64,000 nucleotides of DNA from Saprospiraceae bacterium (GTDB lineage: Bacteria > Bacteroidota > Bacteroidia > Chitinophagales > Saprospiraceae). Both the position numbers and the translations under genes were made by a program. The notes under the pieces are model-generated. The model did not search any database. It was not told where the DNA came from and worked only from the letters and a program-made list of their open reading frames with translations. Within the stretch, counting starts at the first letter, position 1; every line of letters starts with the position of its first letter. The stretch is taken from the NCBI GenBank assembly GCA_028279185.1, contig JANQSS010000188.1, forward strand, positions 127,001-191,000. Reading direction: 5' to 3'. Positions 18,707-27,596 of this stretch are shown piece by piece.

Positions 18707-20011
18707 GTGAAAACGAAAGGAAACAAGGAGAAACGAGTTAACGTCATTACTTTGGGATGTTCAAAAAATCTGGTTGATTCAGAAAATTTGATCACACAGC
18801 TACGTGCAAGTGACTGGGACGCAACGCACGAATCGCATGAGCATGCCGATATTATTGTTGTAAATACCTGCGGTTTTATAGATAAAGCGAAGGAGGAATC
18901 GGTCAATACAATATTGCACTATGCAAAGGAAAAGGATGCCGGCAATATCGACAAGCTATATGTCACGGGTTGTTTATCCGAAAGGTATAGAGATGATTTG
19001 CAGAAAGAAATGCCCGAAGTAGACGATTTCTTTGGCACGATGGAATTGCCTCTTTTATTAAACAAGTTCAATGTCGATTATCGCCAGGAATTAATTGGTG
19101 AGCGACTAACTATGACTCCGAACCACTATGCCTATATGAAAATCTCAGAAGGCTGTAATAGAACATGTTCTTTTTGCGCGATTCCGTTGATGCGTAAAAA
19201 ACATGTTTCGCGACCAATTGAAGACCTTGTCCACGAAGCCAGAAACTTAGCTAGCCGCGGAATTAAAGAGATCATGTTAATTGCCCAGGAGTCAACGTAC
19301 TACGGTCTGGACATTTATAAACGAAGAGCGTTGGCCGATTTGCTCTATGCGCTGGACAAGGTGGAAGGCATCGAATGGATTAGACTACACTATGCTTATC
19401 CTTCTAAGTTTCCGAAGGATGTATTAAAGGCTATTAGGGAATGTGCATCGGTGTGCAAGTATATAGATATTCCACTTCAGCATGCGGCCAATGATGTCTT
19501 AAAAAGAATGAAAAGACAGATTACGCGTACTGAGACACAGGAATTAATTGACTCTATCCGAAGTGAAATTCCCAGCGTGGCTATCCGAACAACTTTTTTA
19601 GTTGGTTTTCCCGGCGAAACCGAATTGGAATTCAATGACTTGATGGAGTTTTTAGAGCACAACAAATTTGATCGGGTAGGTGTGTTTCAATATTCACATG
19701 AAGAAGGTACTTCTGCTTTTGACCTAGAGGATGATGTTCACGACTCTATAAAAATCGAAAGAACGAATAAATTAATGGAAATGCAGCGTCAAATTTCTCT
19801 TGATAAAAATATGAACAAAATTGGTCAGGTCCATAAAGTTATGTTAGACCGATATGAAGATGGTCATTATTATGGACGCACAGAAGGTGATTCACCGGAG
19901 GTGGACAACGAAGTAATTATTCCTGCAAATCGTTATGCTCGGGTTGGAGACTTTGTAAAAGTTCGAATTACAGATGCGCTAGATTATGACTTAATAGGAG
20001 AATTAGTATGA
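18707..20011 (+). CDS. rimO: Ribosomal protein S12 methylthiotransferase RimO
   Basis: A radical-SAM enzyme that adds a methylthio group to an aspartate of ribosomal protein S12. The N-terminal UPF0004 domain carries cysteines in LGCSKN, NTCGF and TGCLSERY. The radical-SAM cluster CNRTCSFC has Cys150, Cys154 and Cys157. A TRAM domain closes the protein (about residues 370-434). GTG 18707 is preferred over the in-frame GTG 18701 because the latter's last base pair set overlaps the -7 box TATCTTTG and relatives begin at the shorter form. Its stop overlaps the next gene's ATG by 4 bases. Confidence 0.93.
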   Translation: MKTKGNKEKRVNVITLGCSKNLVDSENLITQLRASDWDATHESHEHADIIVVNTCGFIDKAKEESVNTILHYAKEKDAGNIDKLYVTGCLSERYRDDLQKEMPEVDDFFGTMELPLLLNKFNVDYRQELIGERLTMTPNHYAYMKISEGCNRTCSFCAIPLMRKKHVSRPIEDLVHEARNLASRGIKEIMLIAQESTYYGLDIYKRRALADLLYALDKVEGIEWIRLHYAYPSKFPKDVLKAIRECASVCKYIDIPLQHAANDVLKRMKRQITRTETQELIDSIRSEIPSVAIRTTFLVGFPGETELEFNDLMEFLEHNKFDRVGVFQYSHEEGTSAFDLEDDVHDSIKIERTNKLMEMQRQISLDKNMNKIGQVHKVMLDRYEDGHYYGRTEGDSPEVDNEVIIPANRYARVGDFVKVRITDALDYDLIGELV

Positions 20012-20442
20012 AGCAGTTTAGTATTAAAGATACATACACGCATCCTGTAAAAATGGCAATTGTCGTAGTGGTTCTCATGTTGTTTTGCCAACTTCTTTTC
20101 GTATTAATCAAGCCGTTAATTCCAAATCTTATTGATGAGCGAAGTCCGCATGTTGTCACTATTGCGATGTTGTTATTTTATATTTTGTTTAACAGTATAT
20201 CCACATTTTCGTCTAAGAGCTTGGCACGTCACTGGGGTCGATCTATGTATGGTCTAATGCTTATTGGAGGATTGGGGTATCTGATCGCTTATTTAATATC
20301 AGGAAAATCATTGCGGGAGCTTGACGGGTTTCGCGATATTATCATAATTGTACTCATCGGTTTCTTTGCCTTAAAATCAATCGCAACATCTATAAAGGGA
20401 ATTGTGTTATTCACTAAGTACAGAGATTCATTAAAAAAATAG
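20008..20442 (+). CDS. Four-helix membrane protein of unknown function
   Basis: A 144-residue protein with four predicted transmembrane helices (about 14-36, 50-68, 78-96 and 106-130). The hydrophilic ends carry few residues. It overlaps rimO by 4 bases (ATGA) and is followed 8 bases later by msrB, so the three form an operon. No conserved functional motif is seen. Confidence 0.75.
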   Translation: MKQFSIKDTYTHPVKMAIVVVVLMLFCQLLFVLIKPLIPNLIDERSPHVVTIAMLLFYILFNSISTFSSKSLARHWGRSMYGLMLIGGLGYLIAYLISGKSLRELDGFRDIIIIVLIGFFALKSIATSIKGIVLFTKYRDSLKK

Positions 20443-20449
20443 TAATGTC

Positions 20450-20968
20450 ATGCGATACATAGGTCTAGTTGTCTTAGCTTGTTTTTTCCTGATGATTTCT
20501 TGTGAGACACGCCAAATCAAAGCTCAGGAGGGCGACACGCATAGTAAGTACGAAAAGGTAATAAACGAGTTTGACGGTAAGCTTGAGCGATCGGAGAAAG
20601 CCTGGCAAGAACTGCTTACAAAGCAAGAATATTATGTGCTTCGAAAAAAAGGAACGGAGCGCGCATTTACCGGCGATCTTTGGGACAATAAGTCTGACGG
20701 AACTTATGTCTGCGGTGGCTGTGGGTTGACATTGTTCGATTCGAGTACTAAGTTTAGATCGGGTACAGGATGGCCAAGTTTCTATGAACCGATTTCCACA
20801 GACCATGTTGGAGAAGTCGCGGACAATTCTCATGGCATGCAACGGATAGAAGTTGTTTGCAATCGATGTGATGGTCATTTAGGACATGTCTTCAACGATG
20901 GACCTAAACCAACTGGCCTCAGATATTGTATAAATTCGGTGTCCCTTGATTTTATCCCGGAGGAGTAA
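20450..20968 (+). CDS. msrB: Peptide-methionine (R)-S-oxide reductase, lipoprotein form
   Basis: A 172-residue MsrB that reduces methionine-R-sulfoxide in proteins. The zinc site is formed by CGGC and CNRC, the substrate pocket by SGTGWPSF, and the catalytic Cys160 lies in [10 protein letters not shown]. The N-terminus is a lipoprotein signal with lipobox LMISC (Cys18), so the enzyme is probably tethered in the periplasm, where it would repair oxidised envelope proteins. It is 8 bases after the membrane protein gene and in the rimO operon. Confidence 0.94.
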   Translation: MRYIGLVVLACFFLMISCETRQIKAQEGDTHSKYEKVINEFDGKLERSEKAWQELLTKQEYYVLRKKGTERAFTGDLWDNKSDGTYVCGGCGLTLFDSSTKFRSGTGWPSFYEPISTDHVGEVADNSHGMQRIEVVCNRCDGHLGHVFNDGPKPTGLRYCINSVSLDFIPEE

Positions 20969-20987
20969 AAATTATTCGACGAGAATA

Positions 20988-22268
20988 TCAATTTAGAAGC
21001 ACGATAAATTTATTTCTTTTACCATTTTCTACAAGCAAATACTTCTCATGTAAAAAGTCGTTATTGGAAACAGTATGGTCCACGTCTGTAACTTTTGACT
21101 TATTTATCGACACGGCGTTTCCTTTGACTGATCGACGTAAATCGCCCTTACTTGAAAAAATCGGACATTCTGAGGTGAACAGATCATCAATGCGTATGCC
21201 GTTGGTGATTATATCCGGTTTGCAAGTAAAAGCCGGGATATCTGACGCAACCATTTGAAAAGCGTCTTCGGATATTTCCGAAATTGAATCAGCATTTAAG
21301 CTTTTTGAAAATAAGAGCGTACTAACTTGTTCAACGGTAGCGAGGCTGCCTTCGCCATGCACCCTGGCGGTCAGCTCAGCAGCTAATAATCGCTTTACTT
21401 CGCGCGGGTCTTCGGAAATTTGGTCAATCATTTTCTGCATTTCCGAAATTGATTTAAGGGAGAAATATTTGATTAAACGCTCGACATCGGCATCATCGGC
21501 ATTAAGCCAATATTGATAGAATTGATAGGGCGATGTGCGATGTGCCGATAGCCAGATGGCACCCGATTCAGACTTACCCATTTTGGTACCGTCAGATTTC
21601 GTTAGGAGTGGGGTAGTAATGCCATATGCCTTACCACCTGAGTTTCGTCGTATGAATTCGGTGCCCGCCGTAATATTTCCCCATTGATCCGATCCGCCCA
21701 TCTGAAGGGCGCAATTGTCGTCATTATATAATACTTGAAAGTCATATCCTTGTAGCAATTGATAGCTAAATTCAGTGAATGATATACCTGTTTCAATTCG
21801 ATTTTTAACCGACTCCTTCGACATCATATAATTAACGGTGAGCGTTTTACCGACATCACGTAAAAAATCTAGCACATTCATGCTTTTGTAAAAATCAAAA
21901 TTGTTACGCAAAAGCGCAGGATTATGCGGTCGATCAAAATCCAGGAGTGCTTTTATTAGGATAGTTTGTTGCTCTACGTTATGTTCAATTTCTTCGAGCG
22001 ATTTGAGATCGCGTTCCTTATCCTTACCAGAAGGGTCTCCAATTCTGCCCGTAGCACCACCCATCAACGCTATGGGTTGACCACCATGCTTTTGAAAAAT
22101 TGTCAAAATCATTAATTGTACAAAATTTCCAATGGTCAGTGAGTCAGAAGTTGGGTCAAAGCCGATATAGCCTCGAGCCCCAGGCTTGAGATATGATTCT
22201 ACTCCGGGCGTGTGATCATAGTGCATGCCGCGCCATTTCATTTCATCTAAAAACGAAGCTATTTCCAT
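20988..22268 (-). CDS. tyrS: Tyrosyl-tRNA synthetase
   Basis: Class I synthetase charging tRNA-Tyr. The start is placed at the ATG ending at 22268 (MEIASFLDEMKWRG), matching the family's first helix; an upstream extension to 22328 would overlap the divergent permease. The catalytic domain shows GFDPTSDSLTIGNFVQLM (HIGH-motif region, here TIGN), GGATGRIGDPSGKD and the KMSKS-type loop TKMGKS. A C-terminal S4 RNA-binding domain begins near residue 330 and ends the protein. The first residue of the HIGH motif is Thr in place of His, which is unusual. The convergent neighbour is msrB. Confidence 0.93.
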   Translation of the reverse strand: MEIASFLDEMKWRGMHYDHTPGVESYLKPGARGYIGFDPTSDSLTIGNFVQLMILTIFQKHGGQPIALMGGATGRIGDPSGKDKERDLKSLEEIEHNVEQQTILIKALLDFDRPHNPALLRNNFDFYKSMNVLDFLRDVGKTLTVNYMMSKESVKNRIETGISFTEFSYQLLQGYDFQVLYNDDNCALQMGGSDQWGNITAGTEFIRRNSGGKAYGITTPLLTKSDGTKMGKSESGAIWLSAHRTSPYQFYQYWLNADDADVERLIKYFSLKSISEMQKMIDQISEDPREVKRLLAAELTARVHGEGSLATVEQVSTLLFSKSLNADSISEISEDAFQMVASDIPAFTCKPDIITNGIRIDDLFTSECPIFSSKGDLRRSVKGNAVSINKSKVTDVDHTVSNNDFLHEKYLLVENGKRNKFIVLLN

Positions 22269-22284
22269 GGCGCTAAAATATTGA

Positions 22285-22292
22285 TATTTTTG
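22285..22292 (+). promoter_or_regulatory. Bacteroidota -7 promoter box of the LolE-like gene
   Basis: TATTTTTG matches TAnnTTTG exactly and ends 6 bases before the ATG at 22299. The opposite strand of the same 30 bases holds TATTTTAG (one mismatch), 4 bases before the tyrS start, so the two genes seem to share overlapping face-to-face promoters with leaderless starts. Confidence 0.55.
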
Positions 22293-22298
22293 CCATCG

Positions 22299-23570
22299 AT
22301 GCAGGCACCGATTTTTATCGCCAGGCAATTGAGCACATCCGATTCGTCGTCTTTCACACGCGTAATCGTGAGATTAGGTATTATAGCCGTGGCCGTTAGC
22401 CTGTGCGTCCTTCTCTTGACGTCTGCCTTAATCGCTGGCTTTCAACGTGAAATCACGCAAAAAGTGTTTCACTTTTGGGGGCACATCCACATAACACATG
22501 TTGAGTCCGACCGATCGATCGATGCCATCCCCATGGATAAATCGGATATCATATTTGAATCCATAAGAGAAATTGAATCCATTGAATACATGGATGTGAA
22601 CCAGCAAACTGTACGCACCAATGGTGGTGTTTCAGGCATGTATCCGTTCATACACTATCCTGGAATCTTGTCGACAAAAGATGCGTTTGACGGTGTAATC
22701 TGTAAAGGGGTAGACGAACAATTTGATTGGACTTTCATTGAAGAATATCTTGTTTCCGGCCATATTTTTTCCGAACAGACTGAACCCTATCACGATCAGT
22801 GTATATTATCTCAAATCCAGGCAGATAGATTACAGGTAGGGATCGCTGACAATTTACTTCTGAATTTTATCATTGATGGAAAGCAAATTAGAAAACGTGT
22901 TCGAGTGGTTGGAATTTACAATACGGGACTAGAAGAATATGATCGAAAATTCGTAATTGTTGATCAGAGGTTGCTTCAAAATGTGCTTGATTGGGAGGCG
23001 AACCAGGTTTCTGGATACGCCCTATTTGTAGATAATGTGGATGACATCATTCCGCTGAATGAGTATATTTATTTGGAAGAGTTGCCTCCGCAGTTGTATA
23101 GCGAATCAATTCGAAACAAATTCCCTGGCATATTTGAGTGGCTTGACCTGCAACAAGTAAATGAACGTGTCCTTCTCATTATAATGTTAATTGTCGCATT
23201 TGTTAATTTGTCTACGGTAATGATTATTTTAATTCTTGACAGAATTAAAATGGTTGCAATATTGAAGTCATTGGGTGCAAGAACTGTGCAGATTATGCAA
23301 GTTTTTATATACGTGATTGGTGGTATCGTCTTGAAAGGATTTATTATTGGAAATGGACTTGCTCTCGTTCTTGGTTTGTTGCAACATAAATACCAGTTTA
23401 TTAAACTGAATCAGGCTGACTATTACTTGAGTTATGCACCGGTGGAGTTTGATCTCTTTAAAATTCTCCTCATTAATACATTGGCATTTATCCTTATTAT
23501 CTCATTTATGATAATTCCTTCCATAATTATCTCGAGCGTGAAACCCGTCAAAACTCTTCGATTCAATTAA
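22299..23570 (+). CDS. LolE/FtsX-type ABC permease
   Basis: A 423-residue permease of the MacB/LolC-LolE class. A first transmembrane helix (about 25-45) is followed by a large periplasmic domain (about 50-265) and three helices (about 275-300, 320-345, 375-400), the FtsX layout. The ATG at 22299 is chosen because a perfect -7 box ends 6 bases before it; an in-frame TTG at 22281 lies upstream of that box. It probably works with an ATPase encoded elsewhere, in lipoprotein release from the inner membrane; that role is inferred from the fold. Confidence 0.82.
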   Translation: MQAPIFIARQLSTSDSSSFTRVIVRLGIIAVAVSLCVLLLTSALIAGFQREITQKVFHFWGHIHITHVESDRSIDAIPMDKSDIIFESIREIESIEYMDVNQQTVRTNGGVSGMYPFIHYPGILSTKDAFDGVICKGVDEQFDWTFIEEYLVSGHIFSEQTEPYHDQCILSQIQADRLQVGIADNLLLNFIIDGKQIRKRVRVVGIYNTGLEEYDRKFVIVDQRLLQNVLDWEANQVSGYALFVDNVDDIIPLNEYIYLEELPPQLYSESIRNKFPGIFEWLDLQQVNERVLLIIMLIVAFVNLSTVMIILILDRIKMVAILKSLGARTVQIMQVFIYVIGGIVLKGFIIGNGLALVLGLLQHKYQFIKLNQADYYLSYAPVEFDLFKILLINTLAFILIISFMIIPSIIISSVKPVKTLRFN

Positions 23571-23600
23571 AGTTAATCCATTGGATTGTTGATTTTCACC

Positions 23601-23608
23601 TACTTTTG
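23601..23608 (+). promoter_or_regulatory. Bacteroidota -7 promoter box of ccmB
   Basis: TACTTTTG matches TAnnTTTG exactly, with TTG at 23581-23583 (17 bases upstream) as a possible -33 element. It ends 5 bases before the ccmB ATG at 23614, pointing to a leaderless transcript. Confidence 0.6.
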
Positions 23609-23613
23609 GCATT

Positions 23614-24258
23614 ATGTATGGTTCGCTCATTCGTAAGGATATTAAAAGCGAATTGCGGCGACCGCAATTTGTGCTAGGCGTTATATTCTTTCAATTCTGC
23701 CTACTATTCTTGTTCTTTTTGTTTCAGGATGGTGATCTAGATTCTCGGTGGTGGGCGAACTTGTTTTGGGTCAATTTACTCATAGCGGCTATGAGTTTAG
23801 TGTTGAAAAATTTTTCTCAAGAATCCGCGGACGAATATGCATACTACTATCAACTTACCGATCCAATAACAATATATATTGCAAAGGCATCATACAATTT
23901 GATGTTATTGTTGTTTGCGGCGGCCATCAATTTTATTTTGTTTCAATTACTTTTTGAACCTAAGTCTGTAAATCATCCGCGTTTTATGGTGTTACTATTT
24001 ACAGGTGTTTTAGGTATGAGTTTATCGCTTACGCTAGTGGCTTTTATGGCGGGTTTCGCTCGCAATGCCTCGGTTATGATTTACATATTAGTACTTCCAA
24101 TAATCATCCCCATGTTTTTGCTATTGATTCGATCAACTATGGATGCAGTCGACGATATCTACATTAATTGGTTAGGTGATCTGACGTTGGTAATAGGGAT
24201 AGATGTCCTGATGTTGGCGGCAGGAATAGGTTTATTTCCATACCTTTGGCGAAGGTGA
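23614..24258 (+). CDS. ccmB: Heme exporter permease CcmB
   Basis: A 214-residue membrane protein with six predicted helices. It begins SLIRKDIKSELRRP, the typical CcmB cytoplasmic lead, and has the pattern of FFQFCLLFLFF and WANLFWVNLLIAAMSL helices of the family. CcmB forms the membrane part of the heme-handling transporter for cytochrome c maturation. CcmC follows 13 bases later and a CcmD-type peptide after that, which supports the call. The CcmA ATPase is not in this window. Confidence 0.85.
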   Translation: MYGSLIRKDIKSELRRPQFVLGVIFFQFCLLFLFFLFQDGDLDSRWWANLFWVNLLIAAMSLVLKNFSQESADEYAYYYQLTDPITIYIAKASYNLMLLLFAAAINFILFQLLFEPKSVNHPRFMVLLFTGVLGMSLSLTLVAFMAGFARNASVMIYILVLPIIIPMFLLLIRSTMDAVDDIYINWLGDLTLVIGIDVLMLAAGIGLFPYLWRR

Positions 24259-24271
24259 AAAATCCAATATT

Positions 24272-25321
24272 TTGAAGCATAATTGGTGGAAAATTCTTTG
24301 TGTCTTTCTTTTTCTATATGTCATTATTGCTGGTTTTTTGGTGCCCTTAAGACCGGGCATCAAAACCGTAAACATGTCAACGGCACACGCCGGCCAACCA
24401 TTGACCTTGACCGCACATGGCTATAACACAAATTGGTCGATCGAATCGGGACAAATAAGATCCTGGCTGAAATACAGTGACAGCCTTGTTATAGAAGCAC
24501 ACCAAGTTCATGTCGTAGGAAACACAGAATTGACATCGCAATTTCGTATTCCTAGCGCTATCCCGGATGGAAAGGAAGCCATGTCCGTATCATTAATCGT
24601 CGATCACCCTACGGATGGCCCTGCAGTGCTTCCTAACGCTTTGATAATTAAAAGAGGAAAGAAGTCGGATGCGTCTATTCCGTGGCCCGGTGATGCAATA
24701 GTTGATTTAAATTTCAAAAAGAGGTTTGCATTTCCATACCGGAATATCATCTTCGAAACAATTAGAAACACCTACTTTCATGTTCCACTTTGGATGGCTA
24801 TGTACGGCTTGTTGGTTCTGGCTACAATTTATAACATATTATATCTATGGAAGGGTGATATGTGGAAGGAAGAGAGGGCCTTTCACCTGACAAGCGTGGC
24901 GCTCGTGTACGGAACTTTGGGAATTGCCACCGGTATGATGTGGGCCGAGTTTGCCTGGGGCACGTTTTGGAATTGGGATATAAAACAGACAATGTCTTTA
25001 TTGGCAATGCTCATGTTTGTGGCATATGTTTTTATCAGATTTTCGATTGCTGACGAATCAGCAAGGAGACGATTCAATGCAGTATATGGCATATTTGCCT
25101 TCATCATGATTTTTCCATTGCTTTATGTTGTACCAAGAATGGCACCTAGCCTGCATCCTGGAAGCGGTGGAAATCCGGCTTTTGGAAGTGACGATATGGA
25201 TAACACCATGCGGATGGTGTTTTATCCAGCCATTATAGCATACTTTTTGCTGGGGTTGTGGTTGGCGCAATTGTCTTATCGCCTAAGTCGAATAAAGCAA
25301 ATCCTTCTTTTCAAAAATTAA
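24272..25321 (+). CDS. ccmC: Cytochrome c biogenesis protein CcmC/CcsA
   Basis: A 349-residue protein in the heme-handling family. The tryptophan-rich WWD motif WAEFAWGTFWNWDIKQT lies at about residues 230-246, in the external loop that carries heme. An N-terminal extension holds one helix and about 120 periplasmic residues of beta-rich sequence before the CcmC core, longer than E. coli CcmC. The apparent start is TTG 24272 (MKHNWWKIL...), and no ATG lies near it. It sits between ccmB and ccmD. Confidence 0.85.
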   Translation: MKHNWWKILCVFLFLYVIIAGFLVPLRPGIKTVNMSTAHAGQPLTLTAHGYNTNWSIESGQIRSWLKYSDSLVIEAHQVHVVGNTELTSQFRIPSAIPDGKEAMSVSLIVDHPTDGPAVLPNALIIKRGKKSDASIPWPGDAIVDLNFKKRFAFPYRNIIFETIRNTYFHVPLWMAMYGLLVLATIYNILYLWKGDMWKEERAFHLTSVALVYGTLGIATGMMWAEFAWGTFWNWDIKQTMSLLAMLMFVAYVFIRFSIADESARRRFNAVYGIFAFIMIFPLLYVVPRMAPSLHPGSGGNPAFGSDDMDNTMRMVFYPAIIAYFLLGLWLAQLSYRLSRIKQILLFKN

Positions 25322-25379
25322 TGCAAAAATCAGGCTATTATTTCCTGCTTGGTTGTAAGTTTGACACGATTATTTACAC

Positions 25380-25529
25380 ATGGATTTTATGCGCGAAATA
25401 GGGATGATTTATGTGGTAGTGGCCACATTGGTTATCGTATTTTTAGGCATTGTTGCCTTTCTTGTCTACCTTGAACGACGCATTTCATCAGTTGAAAAAA
25501 ATATGAAAAATGGCAAAAAGTACTCCTAA
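25380..25529 (+). CDS. ccmD: CcmD-family small membrane protein
   Basis: A 49-residue peptide. Residues 8-29 form one transmembrane helix (about YVVVATLVIVFLGIVAFLVY), followed by LERRISSVEKN, the charged helix typical of CcmD peptides. It follows ccmC by 58 bases, where ccmD is expected. Its stop overlaps the first codons of glutamate dehydrogenase by 20 bases, which suggests coupling. CcmD holds CcmC and the heme chaperone CcmE together. It is short enough to be missed by length cut-offs. Confidence 0.8.
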   Translation: MDFMREIGMIYVVVATLVIVFLGIVAFLVYLERRISSVEKNMKNGKKYS

Positions 25530-26928
25530 TTTTTACGAAAGTGTACAAAACAACTTTGATAAGGCGGCCGCCTTGACTACTATACCCAAAGGGCTTCTCG
25601 ACCAGATTAAGGTATGCAATGCTGTCTATCAAATGCGCTTTCCGGTGCGGATTGGAAATCAATATAAAGTTGTTGAGGCATACAGGGTTCAGCATAGCCA
25701 TCACCGTCTACCTACAAAAGGTGGAATACGGTATAGCATCCATGTAAATCAGGAAGAAGTGATGGCATTGGCATCTCTCATGAGTTATAAATGCGCATTG
25801 GTTGATGTGCCATTTGGCGGAGCCAAAGGTGGAGTCAAAATAAGTCCTAGAAAATACACACAAGACCAGCTTGAACGTATTACCAGGAGGTATACAACAG
25901 AGTTAGTTCGAAAGAATTTTATAGGCCCGGGTATTGATGTTCCTGCACCCGATTACGGGACGAGTTCGAAGGAAATGACTTGGATCCTCGATACATACGT
26001 GGCCTTCAGAAATGGTGAGATTGATGCGGCAGGATGTGTTACGGGTAAGCCCGTAACCCAAAATGGAATACGAGGAAGAACGGAAGCCACCGGAAGAGGT
26101 GTTTTCTACGGCCTTCGGGAGTTGCTGAATAATAAAAAGGAAATGGAAGCGCTGGGGTTAGAACCCGGGATGGCGGGCAAAACGATGGTCATTCAGGGAC
26201 TCGGAAATGTAGGGTCTTATACAGGAACGATATCACAGGATGAGGGCGATGTGAAGATTATTGCTGTATCTGAGTATGAAGGTGCCATTTATAGCGAGAA
26301 AGGGATTGATATTCAAAAGTTGATTAAGTTCAGAAAAGAAACTGGTAGCATAGTCGGATTTCCAGGCACTAAAAAAATGGCTAAACGCGAGGATGCACTT
26401 GAACTGGAATGCGATATACTCGTTCCAGCTGCACTTGAAAATGTCATTCATAAAGGAAATGCTAAAAAAATTAAAGCCAAAATCATTGGTGAAGCGGCGA
26501 ACGGACCTGTGACGAGCTCCGCAGAAGAAATATTGCTAAAAAAAGGAATTATTGTTGTTCCTGATATGTATCTCAATGCCGGCGGGGTTACTGTTTCTTA
26601 TTTTGAATGGCTAAAGAATCTTTCGCATATGCGATTTGGACGTATGGAGAAAAGATTTAATTCACAGACGTATTTGAATCTTGTGGATCAATTTGAGCGC
26701 ATGACGGGTAAGAGCGTATCGGAAAAAGAAAAGTCAATTCTGACAAGAGGTGCAGATGAAATAGACCTGGTGCGATCAGGATTAGAGGAGACAATGGTCA
26801 ATGCTTTTCAGCAAATCCGTGAAATTAAAGCGCGCAAAAAACGATGTGAAGACTACCGGTCCGCAGCATTCGTCAATGCCTTAACCAAAATAGCCAGTGA
26901 TTACATGAACATGGGTGTTTTCCCATAG
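25510..26928 (+). CDS. gdhA: Glutamate/leucine/phenylalanine/valine dehydrogenase
   Basis: A 472-residue NAD(P)-dependent amino-acid dehydrogenase, most likely glutamate dehydrogenase, linking 2-oxoglutarate, ammonia and glutamate. The substrate domain has THRLPTKGGIRY-like LPTKGGIRYS, VDVPFGGAKGGVKI with catalytic lysine, and VPAPDYGTSS. The cofactor domain has IQGLGNVGS and GEAANGP. A C-terminal extension ends the protein. It overlaps ccmD by 20 bases, although the functions are unrelated. The Lrp/AsnC regulator 194 bases downstream is a candidate regulator. Confidence 0.93.
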   Translation: MAKSTPNFYESVQNNFDKAAALTTIPKGLLDQIKVCNAVYQMRFPVRIGNQYKVVEAYRVQHSHHRLPTKGGIRYSIHVNQEEVMALASLMSYKCALVDVPFGGAKGGVKISPRKYTQDQLERITRRYTTELVRKNFIGPGIDVPAPDYGTSSKEMTWILDTYVAFRNGEIDAAGCVTGKPVTQNGIRGRTEATGRGVFYGLRELLNNKKEMEALGLEPGMAGKTMVIQGLGNVGSYTGTISQDEGDVKIIAVSEYEGAIYSEKGIDIQKLIKFRKETGSIVGFPGTKKMAKREDALELECDILVPAALENVIHKGNAKKIKAKIIGEAANGPVTSSAEEILLKKGIIVVPDMYLNAGGVTVSYFEWLKNLSHMRFGRMEKRFNSQTYLNLVDQFERMTGKSVSEKEKSILTRGADEIDLVRSGLEETMVNAFQQIREIKARKKRCEDYRSAAFVNALTKIASDYMNMGVFP

Positions 26929-27122
26929 CGATAATGTTGCTTTACATGGGCTTTTTTCATGCCGAGGGCTGGAAATTTAGGTCCCATTCTTCAAAATGGA
27001 CTTGTGCTTAGATCATAGCGGATTCACAGACCAATGATGTTCCAACATATACCCGTATTGTAAAAATTTTATTTTATTTGTGATTCAAATATCAAAAGAA
27101 TCTTTCGCTCAAAAACCGACCT

Positions 27123-27596
27123 ATGTCAGACAAACTCGATAAAATAGATTACAGAATATTAAAGGTACTGCAGGAGAATAGTAAGATTACAAACCTGGAC
27201 TTATCCAAGAAGATTGGCTTGTCACCGGCCCCAACCCTGGAACGCGTCAAAAAGTTGGAAAACAACAAGGTTATTGATTCCTATCATGGAAAAATTAATC
27301 CCCTGAAACTAGGATTGAATGTGAAAACATTCGTCTTAGTTGACCTCGCCTGGCAGAAAGAAAATGCGTTTGAAAATTTCATTAAAAAAATAAATGAAAT
27401 ACAAGAAGTTGTTGAGTGTTACATTGTCACCGGTGAAGCTGACTTTATGATGAAAATCTTTTGCAAAGATATTCCGGCTTATGAGCAGCTACTCTTCAAA
27501 ACACTGACGCAAATTGAAGAAATTGAACGCATGAAAACGCTTATGACACTTTCAACAGTCAAAGAATCCCCCGTACTCCCGTTTGATTACGAATAG
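27123..27596 (+). CDS. Lrp/AsnC-family transcriptional regulator
   Basis: A 157-residue regulator. The N-terminal helix-turn-helix is LDLSKKIGLSPAPTLERVKKLE (about 24-46). The C-terminal RAM/AsnC domain contains EVVECYIVTGEADFMMKIFCKD. Lrp regulators bind amino acids through this domain. It follows the dehydrogenase and may respond to amino-acid status. It ends within the TTG-started TraB-like frame (overlap 14 bases). Confidence 0.93.
   Translation: MSDKLDKIDYRILKVLQENSKITNLDLSKKIGLSPAPTLERVKKLENNKVIDSYHGKINPLKLGLNVKTFVLVDLAWQKENAFENFIKKINEIQEVVECYIVTGEADFMMKIFCKDIPAYEQLLFKTLTQIEEIERMKTLMTLSTVKESPVLPFDYE

Noticed and set aside
26929..26965. CCCAT...ATGGG hairpin with T-run after glutamate dehydrogenase
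   Set aside because: Only five stem pairs with a long loop; may be a weak terminator but is not supported well enough.
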